Of a DNA stretch of 64,000 nt, positions 44,150 to 55,828 are shown piece after piece. How positions within the stretch are numbered: the first letter of the stretch is position 1; every line of letters starts with the position of its first letter. Origin of the DNA: Anthostomella pinea (Eukaryota > Ascomycota > Sordariomycetes > Xylariales > Xylariaceae); NCBI GenBank assembly GCA_963556695.1, contig CAUWAG010000013.1, positions 372,001 through 436,000 on the forward strand, given 5' to 3'. The position numbers were made by a program, and so were the translations under genes. The notes under the pieces are model-generated. The model was not told the DNA's origin. It saw only the letters and a list, made by a program, of their open reading frames with translations, and ran no database searches.

Positions 44150-44546
44150 AGTCAGATTATCTTCGGCTCGTCTTTGCGATCACGCTGGACAGCTCGAACG
44201 ACAAGGCCTTCGTTGTTCAGCACGGCTTTGGCCTGAGTCATAACGCCAGGATAGGTCATTTCGATCGGTGGGATCACACGCTTTGTGGTTGCAGGTCCAG
44301 TGGAGAGATAGGCACTTACACAACGGAGGATGCCGTCGTCCTCATGGAGGCCGTGGTGATTGCCATTGGCTGTCGCGGTTTCAGACTCGGTGTCTTCCGT
44401 GGCTTTATCCTTCAGTTGAACGGTCTAAGAACACCACAGTGATGCCTTTCCAGGCCACCGCTCCTATGAACTCGCAGCTAGCGAATCTGTCCACACTTGA
44501 TGTGGTCTCGAATGAGAAGGCGCTCCTCAGCTAGTACGTCCTCCAT
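44150..44546 (-). pseudogene. Degenerate 5' copy of the ankyrin-repeat gene
   Basis: From an ATG at 44546 the frame reads MEDVLAEERLLIRDHIKCGQ and then hits TAG. The start aligns with MGDVQPQEARLIRDCVKEDR of the neighbouring ankyrin pseudogene. After a gap and a frame change a second matching block appears: EDTESETATANGNHHG against DEDTENTTNGNVKVKDD. Beyond that the frame stays open to about 44150 without further similarity. It is a truncated, mutated paralogue. Confidence 0.6.
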
Positions 44547-45803
44547 TGTGATGAATAGCTACGAAGATGCGAAAGATATGGTAAATAGTGCGTTAAAGAG
44601 ATTGTATGACGGCTATGTTCAAAGCAATAACTAGGTACCGATGCAGTATTGATTGTGTCCTATGACTGCAATGGGGCCGGAGTTGAAGAAGCAATGTACT
44701 GAAAAGTGGTTGATAAAAAGCGTCTTGAATATTTATACAATTCCAACCAAGGGGACAAAATGGGGTATCGGAAAGTGTGCCATCGTTGACTCCGAGCTGA
44801 ATGGGGCTATTGTCCATTGCGTGTCTGATCTCAGTGTATAATGGTCCAATGAAGCCGTCTTTCTTGACCGGAACGCTGCAGGAGGCAACGAGCAAGCATG
44901 AATGTTTAAAATGTCAAGTATTATAACAAGCGGGATCAAAAGAATAGTCTGCCGGGATACCGACAGACCAGACATGCAAATGACCTTATACTGGCAACAT
45001 ATCAAGATAGCTCCACGTCCGGAAATAATTTGAAGTGATTGTTAAGTTCTAAATAAGTGCAAGAGACTATGAAGAGACCCTTTATAATGGAATGAAGCAG
45101 GCTTTCATACCCCGGTTATGCGTCCTACATGGCCTAGGTAGACGAGTGGGACTTGTGTAGAGAACTCGTAGACTTAAAGTGTGGTAACATAAGGGCCATC
45201 CAGGCGCTCTATAGCAGCCCAAGTAAATATGGACTGAAATCGTTGTGACTAAGAATGTACTAGCCGATAAGACCACACTTGTCTTTGTGTGGCAACATGC
45301 CGCATATTCGTAGCTGTTCAGGCAAGATTATGTATACATTGGGAGCATTTCACTCTCTGCGTAGTCCCTGGCTTCTCAAGAAGCAGATGCGAGGTTCTTA
45401 TAGTAAATGTGCATTGCGTCACACCAGGCAATATGGATGCAGGTGCAATCTGTTTTCCCAGTGTTCCAGATAGCTTGACCCATCAAGCAAGCCAGGGAGG
45501 GCCTTTGCCTGCACCAGTTGGTTGGGGGATGGGGGGATGCATATACTGACCCTGTATGGAAAGCTTACTAGGCAAGCACAGAGACGCAGCTGACTAATCA
45601 GCAAGTAATAGGAAGATTAATGTGAGTCGAATAAGCTACGAGTCGGCGGTTGTGCCAGCTATCCACCCCCAGGATGAGCACATCATGAAGGCGATCCTGC
45701 CGCTTGGATTGCTGATCCAGATGTTCTTCGTATTAGAAATTACGACTAAGTATATACAAGAATGTTCTATCTAAGCGCGATGTTCTCATCCATCACTTCA
45801 CTT
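44547..45803. other. Intergenic region 5' of the second ankyrin copy and 3' of GH3
   Basis: Apart from the duplicated 5' flank near 44740-44850 nothing was recognised. The sequence is AT-richer than the coding regions. Confidence 0.45.
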
Positions 45804-48800
45804 CTAGCGTAGCTGCGCGCTGAGCGGCAACTTTCGACTGCTGGGTCCGACGTAGACAGTCTTGGAGGCCTCAGAAACGAGCCAATTCTGCAATGTGACA
45901 TCCCAGTTGCTCAGATCACGGCGGGTTAGTATTGCGCGGAATTGCGTCGTCTGGCCTGGGTCGATGCGCATGCGGTCAAAGCCACGGAGTACGACGGGCG
46001 GATCGTCTGGTCCACCGAGCGAGACGTACAGTTGCGGTACCTCCTCGCCCACGATCTTGCCGGTGTTGGTGACGTCGGCGGTGATGGTGTACATGGTGTC
46101 GAAAAGGAGCTCGTTGCCACCGGGTTGCGCTGTCAGACTGGGTCCAGCGGGCTCAAGTGGTCGCGGTGAAGAGTCGACCGCGCCGGGAGGCAAGAACTCT
46201 TCAGCTGTCTGGCCGTAGTCGGGGTCCGCGGACGCCTCCTCGAGGGATGAGGAGGTGTTGACGTAAGGGTAGATATATTGCCATATATGTGGAAATGAGT
46301 CTGCGGGAAAGACGTAGTCTGCGAGACTGTCCGAGAAGTTGCCAAATGTCGGTGCTTCATCAGATTCGCCAGTTGTGGGTTGATATTCTCCCGCGTTGCT
46401 CTTCTCGACATTCAGGTTGGCGTACTCGAATGTCGTGTACGACAGACCAAAGCCGAATTCAAAGATAGGCGTAATGTTGCGTGAGTCTAGGGCGCGGTAG
46501 TCGATGAACACGCCCTCAGTGTAGTCCTGCTGAGGAGCGCCGTTGCCGTTGTTGGGCTTGTATAGGACATCCGTCCCGTAATCCGAGGGGTCTGCTGCCC
46601 AAGTGAAAGGCGTACGAGCTGCGGGATTGACTCTACCGTAGAGGACATCCACAATGGATCGACCACTTTCCTGTCCGGGGAGTCCAGCCCACAGAATGGC
46701 TGTCACGTTCTCCGAATCATACCAGTCCGTGACGATAGTGGGACCGACCGAGTGGATGATAACAATGGTGTTGTTGCAGAGCGACGACACCGATTTGATC
46801 AGCTCGTCCCCATTTCCCCAGAGAGTCAGGTTCTTCCTGTCACCCTCGTTGCCATCGACATCGATGTAACCTTCACCAGAGTCCGCGTTCACGAATACAA
46901 GGGCTGTGGCATCCTGTTGCTTCACCAGGCTCTCAATTGTGTCTGAAGCAGTGTTGTTGAAGATAGCCTCAATGCGAGTGTGGTCCTCGATTGCTTGCAA
47001 ATTCAAAGCATCGATGGGCGTCACGAGATAAGGGAAAGTCGTAGTGCCGGACCCCCAACCCATCGCAAGAGTGCCTGCATCGCAACCGCGGTCGGCACAT
47101 CCGTTCGGACCCAGGGGGTTCGGTCCGGCATCCTCGCCGACGACAGCGAGGAACTTGGGCTTGCTGAGCGGCAGCGCGCCATTGTTCTTCAATAGAACAG
47201 TGGAAGCCCCTCCGATCTCGCGGATGAGATCGCCGTGGTCATCCTGGACGTCGACATGCCAGTTGACCTGCTGGTAGTCCTGACCGACAGCGGCATGAAG
47301 AGGGCCGTAAGTATCAGAGGTCCAAGAGTCGAAATTAATGGGGGGCTGATCCAATGTCATGCCGACCTTGAAGAATGCAGCCATAATTCGCATCGCCATA
47401 TCGTCCATACGGTACTCAGGGACAGTGCCATTCAAGATAGCGACAGTCAGGTTGGTTCCCCAATAGCTGAGACCGGAATTGACTGTTTCGAAAGTCAGCG
47501 AATACCCTCCGGCTTGGATCCAAGACCACAGCTTCGTTCGCGTGGTGGCTTGTGGATGAAAGAAGAATTCGCACTGGAATAAAGAAGACTCGGTGGCTAT
47601 TCGAGCTCTTGATCCCATAAAAGAGTGCTCCGTCCAGGTGACGATGCGACTTATTATTTCTCCGATTGCCATTTGACTCGAATTGGCAATTTGAGCTTAT
47701 CACGGAAGGACGGAAGGGGGGATAGGGAGCTGAGAAAAGAATAATGTATCGTAAATGAAACAAAGAAATCTGAATGCTCACAAACGGTATCGCCGGGCAT
47801 GCTCATGTCCATGCCAGCCATAGCGGAGGCAGCTCCAGAATGCTGAGCTTGCCAATCACTCATGACGAATCCTTGGAAGCCCAGCTCTCCCTTCAGGAGA
47901 CCATTCAAAGTCTTTGAGTTTTGGCATGAGTAACTGTTGTTTACTTGTGTGTAGGCGCACATCACTGAGCCAACGCCAGCTCGAACGGCGTCAACAAATG
48001 GCCACAGGTATAGTTCATGCATCGTCTTATCGTCGATGTTGGAAGAGAGGGTCTCCGAGATGTTGTATCCACGGTCCTGGGACTCGCCAACCTGTCGGAA
48101 ATGCTCTGCGATAGAGTAAGCGCTGACTCGAGAAGTAAGAAGACCAGCCGCCTGTCCTCACCTTGTTCGTTGCCAATATAGTGCTTGGCGCAAGCGATAA
48201 CACCAGCATCCTGGATTCCCTTGATGGTTTCGGACATACCGACGCCCGTCAGATAGGGATCGGGCGAGAAGCCCTCCCACTGGTTGAGACAGATGTCAGA
48301 AGGAAACAGGAGAGGTGGACGGAGAGCTAATAACTTCGCTCGAAGCCACTTACACCTCGTCCACCAGTTGGCGTACGGCCTAAAGGACCGGCCACGGGAC
48401 CAAGAACCACATTGACGCCCTTGCCCTTGTGTTCTTCACCCATGGCTTTCCCTCTTTGATACATTAGGGATCTGTCGAATGTAGCGGCCACCGTCTGACC
48501 AGAGCTGAAGGCGCTAACATAGTCGCCAAAGCGAACACCCAGAGGCGAGTCCTGCCACATTTGTCAGTCTCTGCTGGGCCGAAAAGTGGCCGGTGTTATG
48601 GGGTTAGCCGTGAAGGCATTGGCTCCCACGGATTTGGCGTCCACTTCCTTCTGCCAGCTATAGGGGGGAAGGTAGAAAGAGTACTCACTTGCATGCAAAG
48701 ACTGCGAAGCCCGAGCCGCGGGATCGAACCGACTTGGCCGACACATTGCTCGCCTTCCCAACTGCACACTGTCAGTTTTCAATCTGTCTGTAGTTGCAAT

Positions 48801-49262
48801 TGAAGAGGAGACTGACCCAACACCCGTGGTCAGGTTGACCTTTTCCATAAGTGTGAGCTGGGACACGAAAGCTCGAGCTTTCTCATAGGCATCTTCCCAA
48901 CCCGAAGCTTGAGGATTCATCCATGGCGACGGGTAGTGCGGCTCGGAGGTTGCCAAATCTCGCTTTTGAACCTGGGGATGGTTAGCAGCTGCGAGTGAAG
49001 CGCATCGTCTGTCCAATTCGTCATGCGAATGGGTCTAGGCTATTCGGACAGCTGCAAGCCCGCTGTGCATCCCCCGAAGCGATGCTCTCAACTATGGCTA
49101 CGGCCATAAGGCAACCTCAGAGAGCGGCACTGTGTCTCTTCAAAAGAAAGCAGTTCAAAACCGGGAGAGGATGTGAAGTCTGATGAGAGATGGACTCACC
49201 GAGCCGGTGGCAGCCGAGCTGCAGGTCGCCGCCAACAAAGCGGCGACGGCGGAGAAACGCAT
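45804..49262 (-). CDS. Secreted GH3 beta-glucosidase
   Basis: This extracellular enzyme hydrolyses cellobiose and other beta-glucosides in plant cell-wall breakdown. Seven exons (49262-49200, 48971-48817, 48761-48689, 48551-48354, 48279-48162, 48105-47782, 47482-45804) give 869 residues, close to Aspergillus BGL1 (860). The frame closes across all six introns. Residues 1-18 form a signal peptide ([18 protein letters not shown]). GH3 landmarks are [63 protein letters not shown] with the nucleophile Asp of SDW, and [14 protein letters not shown] with Glu as the likely acid/base by comparison with the Aspergillus enzyme. The C-terminal third is the FnIII-like domain ([20 protein letters not shown]). 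Several NxS/T sites suggest glycosylation. Intron 6 (299 nt) is much longer than the others. Confidence 0.95.
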
Positions 49263-51706
49263 CGTGGCTTGCGCGTGGGCTGCACAACTCTAAGTCGTTT
49301 AAGGCTTTCGTTCGTGGAACCTCTGGGGTAAGCCAAGCCCAGAATGACAGAACGGTAGGACGCGAGCGCTGCAGTGGTCCGAGGAAGAGAGCAAGGCTCG
49401 GAAAATGAACTTGGAGGTATCCTTGGGCAGTGAGAGAGCCGGCCACGAGTCTTCTTTTATTAAAAGTTCCCTCACGTCTACCTTATTATTTCTCCAATGT
49501 CTATTGTTTCCCTGCAGGGCTGAGTGGATCGGGTGACGAACAGGCGCAGGTAATATTGCATGGAGCGCCCGCCAGGGGTGTCACCGTCGATGTTGGTCAG
49601 TGGTCACTTTTGGCACCCTAATGCATGGATTGGATCCTGGTGAGAACGAGAGCATATGATATGAGCGTGCTTATTGTAGATTCGTGCCGTCATGTGCTTC
49701 GCACGGCACCGACAGGGTGGATATAGGTAGATGATTCCGATTCCGATTCCGATGATGAAGCCCTGTGTGCCCTTGCGTGGATACCAACAACGTGGACAAG
49801 GTTCTCCGCATAGGGTCGACTCCGCACTGCTCCAAGTCGTGCTTTACCGAGTGGACCGAACGGTGGAAGCGAACCAGCATGAAGTATGTGAGTGACGCGG
49901 GTGGTACCTAAAGTCAACGCGAAGAGGGAGTTGGGAAGCCGAGGAACAGGGCTATGTCCAGACTCCAAGGAGGACCCCGGCAGGCAAGAGAGCCCGGCGA
50001 GTGGAGAGGAAGTACCTTAGGCTTCGCGGACACATAGAAAGCCCCATGTTGACGGCAGGTGACGGGATAGAAGAGAGCGCAGATGCAGGAAGAAGGGCCG
50101 AAGCAGGCATGAGTGAGGTGCATGTTTACCGGTGTTGACGAGCTGGAATGACATCCCATTGGCGACTCCTCCAACTTGCGGCGGCGGTGCGAGCTATACT
50201 TGCGGGGGCAGTCGGGGAAACTGAAAACGTCATTGCAGCTTCCTGAAATGGGCATAGTCGGCGACGCTAGGAGGCAGGAGCATGCACGTTGGCAGCGTCT
50301 AGGGAGACCGGTGATATGCGTTGAGTATGAGTACTTGCTAGAACGAGAACGTCGTGCCCCCATCAGAGGTATAGAGCACATCCCACACAACATGCCCCAA
50401 GACATGGGTAGCTGCAGGTTGGCTGGCTCCAAGGCTGGGGTTCTCCCGCTTTGCGGGGTAATAGACTTACTTGGGTACGAATCTCAAATCGATGGTGCCC
50501 GTCATACATCATACAGACAGAACATGGATTTGAACAAGTCGGTGTGACTTGCTGACTCCTACAGTCTGAGGACGAGCTTCACACCACGTTGCCTTCCGAC
50601 ACAGGTTCGGGATCGGAGGCTTATATAGTTTGCTCGGTACCAGCTTGACGGGAACGCTATGCAAACTCTACTAGCAGTCGGGCCAGCCGTAGCTGTGCCG
50701 TTGGGTAGGTAGGTTTGCTTGAAGCTCACCACACCACACTGCAGAACCGGTGCTCCGACGTCAGCTGACGTGATCAATCCAGGTTGGATTCACTAAGTAG
50801 CATGGAGTAATCAGGTTTACCCGGTCATGTTTGTCTCAAATGCAATGCAAGACGACCACTCGTAGGCTGTAGCACTCTCGTATATTAGGTCAAGTTTGTG
50901 TGTCTACTATCGGGTTTGCTTGATAAATGACCATCAAACTTCCAGAGCGTCTACATGTGAGCACATTGCTTTTTCTTATTAATATCAGTTGACTGACATG
51001 CCCTCATTTCTCCTTGCGCATGGTGGCGATGTTAACGATGGTATCGTAGGTGAAGCGATGATTAAGGTTATTTTGTTAGACTTTGTGTACAGCGCGGGGG
51101 CTTTGCTTTTTGTTACATTTCAAGGAATTCGGGTTTGACATTCCTCTTGCGGTTGAGAGCTTATCAATGAAAGGAATTGAAAATCTCCCTAGATTGTAGG
51201 AAGTCTTAACAGTGGAACTTGGGTCATTTCCGTGCGCATAGCGGTGGCGTATTGCGACTCTTTCGCGATGGATCTTATTATACATGTAGGTACTCACTAT
51301 GCTGACCGAAAGACTGCAGCGTACACCCTGTATATAAAGCCAAACAAGTTCCCAATGGCGACCTGCGCCACCTGTCACGGCGAGCGTACTGAGGAGCTGG
51401 GACATGGCCGGCAGCAAGCAGCTATTACACTATTGACGAGAATATCAAGACTAGAGAGGAAAGGAAGAGAGAGAGAGAGATAGGTACAGTGGGAGGTTGC
51501 CCCTTTAAGGGGATCCTCTGGTCAGATCCTTCCCCTATTGGGAAGTATCCGCTTGTCATGTGGGAAGGTCTGTGCAGGCCGTCACACCACCCAACCTATC
51601 CAGCCTACCCACGCATATCTGCCTCAATTGCGGTCCGAAGTATGCCGACGTCCACATCGACCTGTCCTCCGTCCCCCAATCCGTTTCTAATCCGCCATGC
51701 TAGAAA
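49263..51706. other. GH3 promoter side and intergenic region
   Basis: No gene was recognised in 2.4 kb. The left end must hold the GH3 promoter. A gattcc-type short repeat lies near 49734-49755 and a (GA)n run near 51468-51481. Frames of 123-172 codons at 49914-50547 overlap on both strands and lack motifs. Confidence 0.45.
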
Positions 51707-53494
51707 TCATGAAACTTTGTACCCGCTACCACCCTCCACAGGGTGCTCCGGGCCCCAGCCCCTGGCAATCTCCTCTCTCACCTCGTCGATAATCGGCTCG
51801 ACAAACATAGGCTTGACCAGTCCAGCCGTCTGCTTAACCAGCTTCCTCGACGCCGCATATCTGCCCACCGGCGTGTTGAACCCCATCCAGTCCTCGATCC
51901 TCTCGTACACCTGGGCGATGTCGAACTCTCCCACGCTCGAAAACGGGTGCCAGAACCGGTCCTGCCTGTACTTGATCGACTGCTTCAGATTCCGACCATT
52001 GCTCGCTTGGTCCTCGTAGCGGTAGACCATCCAGAGCGACTTTTCCGGCCTGGTGACGTCCATAACTAGGTGGAAGCCCGTCGACTGGTGCGTTATCTGG
52101 CCGCCGAAGTAATTTGTTTTCGGCTTGAGGTTGTAGATCTCACCAAGCTCGATTACGTAGCGTGGATAGTATCTGTTGTCGTCCTTCGCCACGTCCGCTT
52201 TGCGCTCGAGCTCGATGACCACCGGGAACTGCTTCCAATGGTCTTGTTTCCAGAAGTCTGAGATCAGTTTCGGGTCCTCCCGGCTGCGGCAGAGGAGATA
52301 CGACCATTTGTGAAGGCAGGCCCGGCTGACTGTGAGAGAATCGTCTTCGCACTTGTCCTTTTCGGAAAACAACACCACTAGCAGTGGTGTATCTTCGTAT
52401 GGTTTCAGAGCCAGGAGATCTCCCTCGCGCCGAAAGTCTGTCCTTTTGAGGAACTCGAGTTGGCCTTCTTCCTCCGAGTTCTTGTTCTGAGCCTCGCACT
52501 CAAGAGTGGCCACCGACAGACGGACGTTTTCGAGCTGCATCTCGATTGAGGTTATTCGCTCGCTGAGCGCTGTGGAATCGCTCGCCCCAGCCATCCCGGC
52601 CTTCCCGTGGGAGTTAGCAGGCGAGTCTGGCTGAGCCTTGGGTTTTGTGACGTCCTCGTCCATCTTTTGCGGGGGATGTCCCTGGCCCAGAGGAGCTTGG
52701 AAACCGTTCAATGTCTGCTCCTGGCCCCGGGCTGCTGAACATTGGCTTTGCTTAGCGGCCTTTTCTAGAGCCTTGAGGCGCTTCCGTTGGTCTTGGAGCA
52801 TTGCGGTGATTTGTGCTTCTTTCACATCCGCACCGCTACCCATTTGCTCGAGGAACGCAACACGACGATCGAAGAGACCATTGCCATTTTCAATAGCCAC
52901 GATGCGCCTCTCTTGCTCTTCCAGCCTCGTGGAGCTCTCACAGACCTGATCCTTGAGATCTTGGACAGAGACGTTCATGCGATCTTCGGCCGTCCCAAAT
53001 GGTCCACAAGGCAGGATTGGGCTTGGTGTGGGCAGCGGATGACTGCGTGATTGTTGGGGAGCCATTGCCGATGCCTTTGGATTTCCAAATGAGGCAAGCA
53101 ACTCATTATGCCGCTTAGCTGTTGACACCAAGTTCTCCAAGCGTTCGTGGTGTTCGTTCACACGCTCAACAACGTCGCCTTTGAGTGCGCGCACAGCGGC
53201 TATGGCCTGGTACTCGGCATTCTCGAGGGAGTCGACACGCCGCTCGAGGTTCTGTACACGCTCGTCTAATCGTCGTACTTCGGCGCGCTGTTGTGAAAAC
53301 GCTCCTGCAACGTCCTGCTGGAAGTTCCGGAACATTGCTATCGTCACGACGGATACACCCTCACCCTGGGCTTGGACTTGTGACTGTCCGTCAGACATCT
53401 TTGGGTGAGACGTCTGGCTGTCAGTTTCGTCGTCGTCAAATCCTTGCGACCGCGCGCGTTTACGTGACCGTTTAGCCTGTTGCTGCTGGGCCAT
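51707..53494 (-). CDS. Nuclear-type coiled-coil protein, function unknown
   Basis: One open frame of 595 residues from ATG 53494 (MAQQQQAKRSRKRARSQGFD). A frame extension of three codons upstream begins with GTG and was not used. The KRSRKRAR run is a likely nuclear-localisation signal. Residues about 50-290 have several coiled-coil stretches separated by Pro/Ser linkers (RRLDERVQNLERRVDSLENA; TRLEEQERRIVAIENG). The C-terminal 200 residues look globular: LLVVLFSEKDKCEDDSLTV, CRSREDPKLISDFWKQDHWK, RYVIELGEIYNLKPKTNYFG and RFWHPFSSVGEFDIAQVYER. I do not recognise the family; it looks like a lineage-restricted fungal protein. It has no introns, unlike most neighbours. Confidence 0.75.
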   Translation of the reverse strand: MAQQQQAKRSRKRARSQGFDDDETDSQTSHPKMSDGQSQVQAQGEGVSVVTIAMFRNFQQDVAGAFSQQRAEVRRLDERVQNLERRVDSLENAEYQAIAAVRALKGDVVERVNEHHERLENLVSTAKRHNELLASFGNPKASAMAPQQSRSHPLPTPSPILPCGPFGTAEDRMNVSVQDLKDQVCESSTRLEEQERRIVAIENGNGLFDRRVAFLEQMGSGADVKEAQITAMLQDQRKRLKALEKAAKQSQCSAARGQEQTLNGFQAPLGQGHPPQKMDEDVTKPKAQPDSPANSHGKAGMAGASDSTALSERITSIEMQLENVRLSVATLECEAQNKNSEEEGQLEFLKRTDFRREGDLLALKPYEDTPLLVVLFSEKDKCEDDSLTVSRACLHKWSYLLCRSREDPKLISDFWKQDHWKQFPVVIELERKADVAKDDNRYYPRYVIELGEIYNLKPKTNYFGGQITHQSTGFHLVMDVTRPEKSLWMVYRYEDQASNGRNLKQSIKYRQDRFWHPFSSVGEFDIAQVYERIEDWMGFNTPVGRYAASRKLVKQTAGLVKPMFVEPIIDEVREEIARGWGPEHPVEGGSGYKVS

Positions 53495-54769
53495 TGTCGG
53501 CACGCTCTGCAGATTGATTAGCTGGTGCTCACAACAAATACCGATCGGCCGTCACTTCTTACTCACAATGTGGAAAGTGAAGTGACGAGAATCTCCCGCA
53601 GGACACGCTAAGTTATTGTCAACGGTTACCGTTGAGGCACCTAACATTAAGCCAGCTACGGGTGCCGTACAGTTGATAGTCGCTGTTGGCGCGTAACGAA
53701 CGTCTGGATTATGTGTTTTCATTTGTTTTGGTGCAGCTTCGGGGGAGACTGGGAGAGTCACGCGTCCCGGTTTACAAATGCAATGTTACTCTGTACAGTA
53801 CGAAACTCGGCGGTGGTGATGTCGCATTCAGCTGCTGCCTCTCTCCTAGGAAACGCGGTCGGTTAATATTTATGTTCGGCGTTGCCAAGCAATCAAGGGG
53901 AACGTACCGGTCCAGTTGGAGCACCTGCACCTGTGACCTGCCTGCAGAGCCGAGGGGGCCAACACAGAACACCGGCATAACTCATGCACGATTGAAACAA
54001 ATATAGTCGCCTCTCGACCAATGAACGGGTGTGGGGAGGACGGTCCTGCACGATTGATTCGATACGGTAACCTGCAACCTGTCTGTCTCAGGTCTGACGG
54101 TTGGTTGTCAAGGCGGAAAGAATTGCTGAAAAAGAAATGGTCCGCTACATTGTGGATCCAGTGCATGGACCCATATGGAGTATTCTGGTAACCCCACCAG
54201 ATATGTTGGAGGTTACCTGATGAAGGCTGCCTGGCAACCCTTTGTTGCCCCAGGTACCTCACCACTGTAATTTAGGTATTTAGATACATCTCGGATGGAA
54301 TCCTTTCCATCCGACCTTTTAATCAAGCACCACCCAGACCACTGATAGATTACAACAAGACTTGTGATTTGTCAGCATCTGGGAAAGCTACCAAAAGGCA
54401 CAACATTACCTTAAGCATCCTCGTCACAAATATGCATTTATCCGGACCCCCATCTTGTGATTCACACAACTCATAACTGAAATTACATGGCCCGTGCCTT
54501 CCCTCAAATTTTTCTGCTCTGACTCCATTCTCGGAACATACAGTTCGGATTCAGAGAATACCAGCAGCGGAGCGAAAAAGACCCAGTAACCTTGACAAGA
54601 AGATCATGATTCATCGCTAAGATATCCAAGTACGAATTCTCATGCAAGTGAGACGTTCAGTTCCACCCTAAATGGCTGTATGGACCATGCGGTAGGCAGA
54701 CCTAGTCCTACAGTGGGTGGGCAAAAACACGAAACGATTCGAGCACCAGTATCTTCCTCAAACCCGATG
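53495..54769. other. Intergenic
   Basis: No gene was recognised in 1.3 kb. A perfect 9-bp hairpin (cggatggaa, loop tcct, ttccatccg) lies at 54292-54313. Minus-strand frames up to 131 codons have no motifs. Confidence 0.45.
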
Positions 54770-55828
54770 TTAACACCGAACCTCTCTAAAAGACTCAAAG
54801 TTCAGTTCAACATCCCGACCCGTTTCCTCGAGTCTCGTTCCCCGCACCATCACCAGAGACTCTTTAGGAACAAGTGTATCATTATACCTGATCGGAGCGC
54901 CATCTTGCGAGGAACCCTGCTGAGGGTCATCGACGACGACGACGGCATGCACGCTATTATGATGCTGAATGTCTGCGGGCGAATATTGGACATGGTGCTG
55001 CGGCACTTTGCCAATCCTTCTTTCTTCCCTTCCTGTATGGCTCCGGTTTCCGTTGTGAGTTTCCCGCGGCGGTCGGACACTCCCACTCGGCCGGATGTCA
55101 TCGTCGATGTCCAGTTCTTGAAGCTCCGATATTGAGGGCATCGACGACGTTGCGCTGCTGGTTCGGTGGCTATCGGGACGACGATCCGGTCCTTTCGCTT
55201 TGAGCAGACTGCTGCGCGACGGGTGGCTGCCACTGTTAGGATCATGCAGGTGCGCGTTGGGGAAGAGCTCGTACGTCGTCCCCTCCTCTGGGGCCCTGGC
55301 TGAGCTACCACCGCCGTCTTCGTCGTATGCAGGGAAATCCTCGACGACGCTCTCTGCAGATGTCGACGGGAAGACTATCATCGATGCCGCTTGATATGGA
55401 TCCCCCGAGCTGCTTCCGTAAGCCTGTCGCCAGTCCGTCTCGGTCTCGGTCTCGGGTATTTCATTCGACCTTAGCGCCCTGATGCGTTGCCACGTCTTAC
55501 GAAACCGGCGGAGGAGGCTCTTGGCCGCGTAGAAGAGACCGGGAACCGAAGGGTAGATGAAGTATCGCTCGACCCAGGAGACACGTACGCTCAAGAATGC
55601 CAAGATCAGGAGCAGTACGGTAAGCAACGCCATATCAGCTATGCCGTAGATGAAGATGAAGTTGGGCGAAGGAGGGTTGCCGCTTGCGATCATGAACACC
55701 CAGATTGCCATTGTGCCGAAGTTGAAACAAAAGCTCCATAGGAACACTAGAGTTGTGGCCCAGTGCACGGCTAGTCTGGCAAGCTTGGGGTCGTTGTCTG
55801 GGTAAATGAGGTAATGTAGATGGCCCAT
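54770..55828 (-). CDS. Multi-pass membrane protein with disordered tail, function unknown
   Basis: One open frame of 352 residues starting MGHLHYLIYPDNDPKLARLA. Two clear hydrophobic segments lie at about 23-47 (LVFLWSFCFNFGTMAIWVFM) and 56-82 (FIFIYGIADMALLTVLLLIL), with a weaker third near 90-105. The following about 250 residues are Ser/Gly/Asp-rich and likely disordered in the cytosol, with acidic stretches (ELQELDIDDD) and a VVVVDDPQQG segment. No family is recognised. The ATG is the first Met of the frame and the N-terminal block is likely cytosolic or luminal. GC-ending codons support a real gene. Confidence 0.7.
   Translation of the reverse strand: MGHLHYLIYPDNDPKLARLAVHWATTLVFLWSFCFNFGTMAIWVFMIASGNPPSPNFIFIYGIADMALLTVLLLILAFLSVRVSWVERYFIYPSVPGLFYAAKSLLRRFRKTWQRIRALRSNEIPETETETDWRQAYGSSSGDPYQAASMIVFPSTSAESVVEDFPAYDEDGGGSSARAPEEGTTYELFPNAHLHDPNSGSHPSRSSLLKAKGPDRRPDSHRTSSATSSMPSISELQELDIDDDIRPSGSVRPPRETHNGNRSHTGREERRIGKVPQHHVQYSPADIQHHNSVHAVVVVDDPQQGSSQDGAPIRYNDTLVPKESLVMVRGTRLEETGRDVELNFESFREVRC

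Noticed and set aside
49914..50547. ORFs of 172 and 123 codons on opposite strands
   Set aside because: They overlap each other, lack motifs and have no neighbouring exons.
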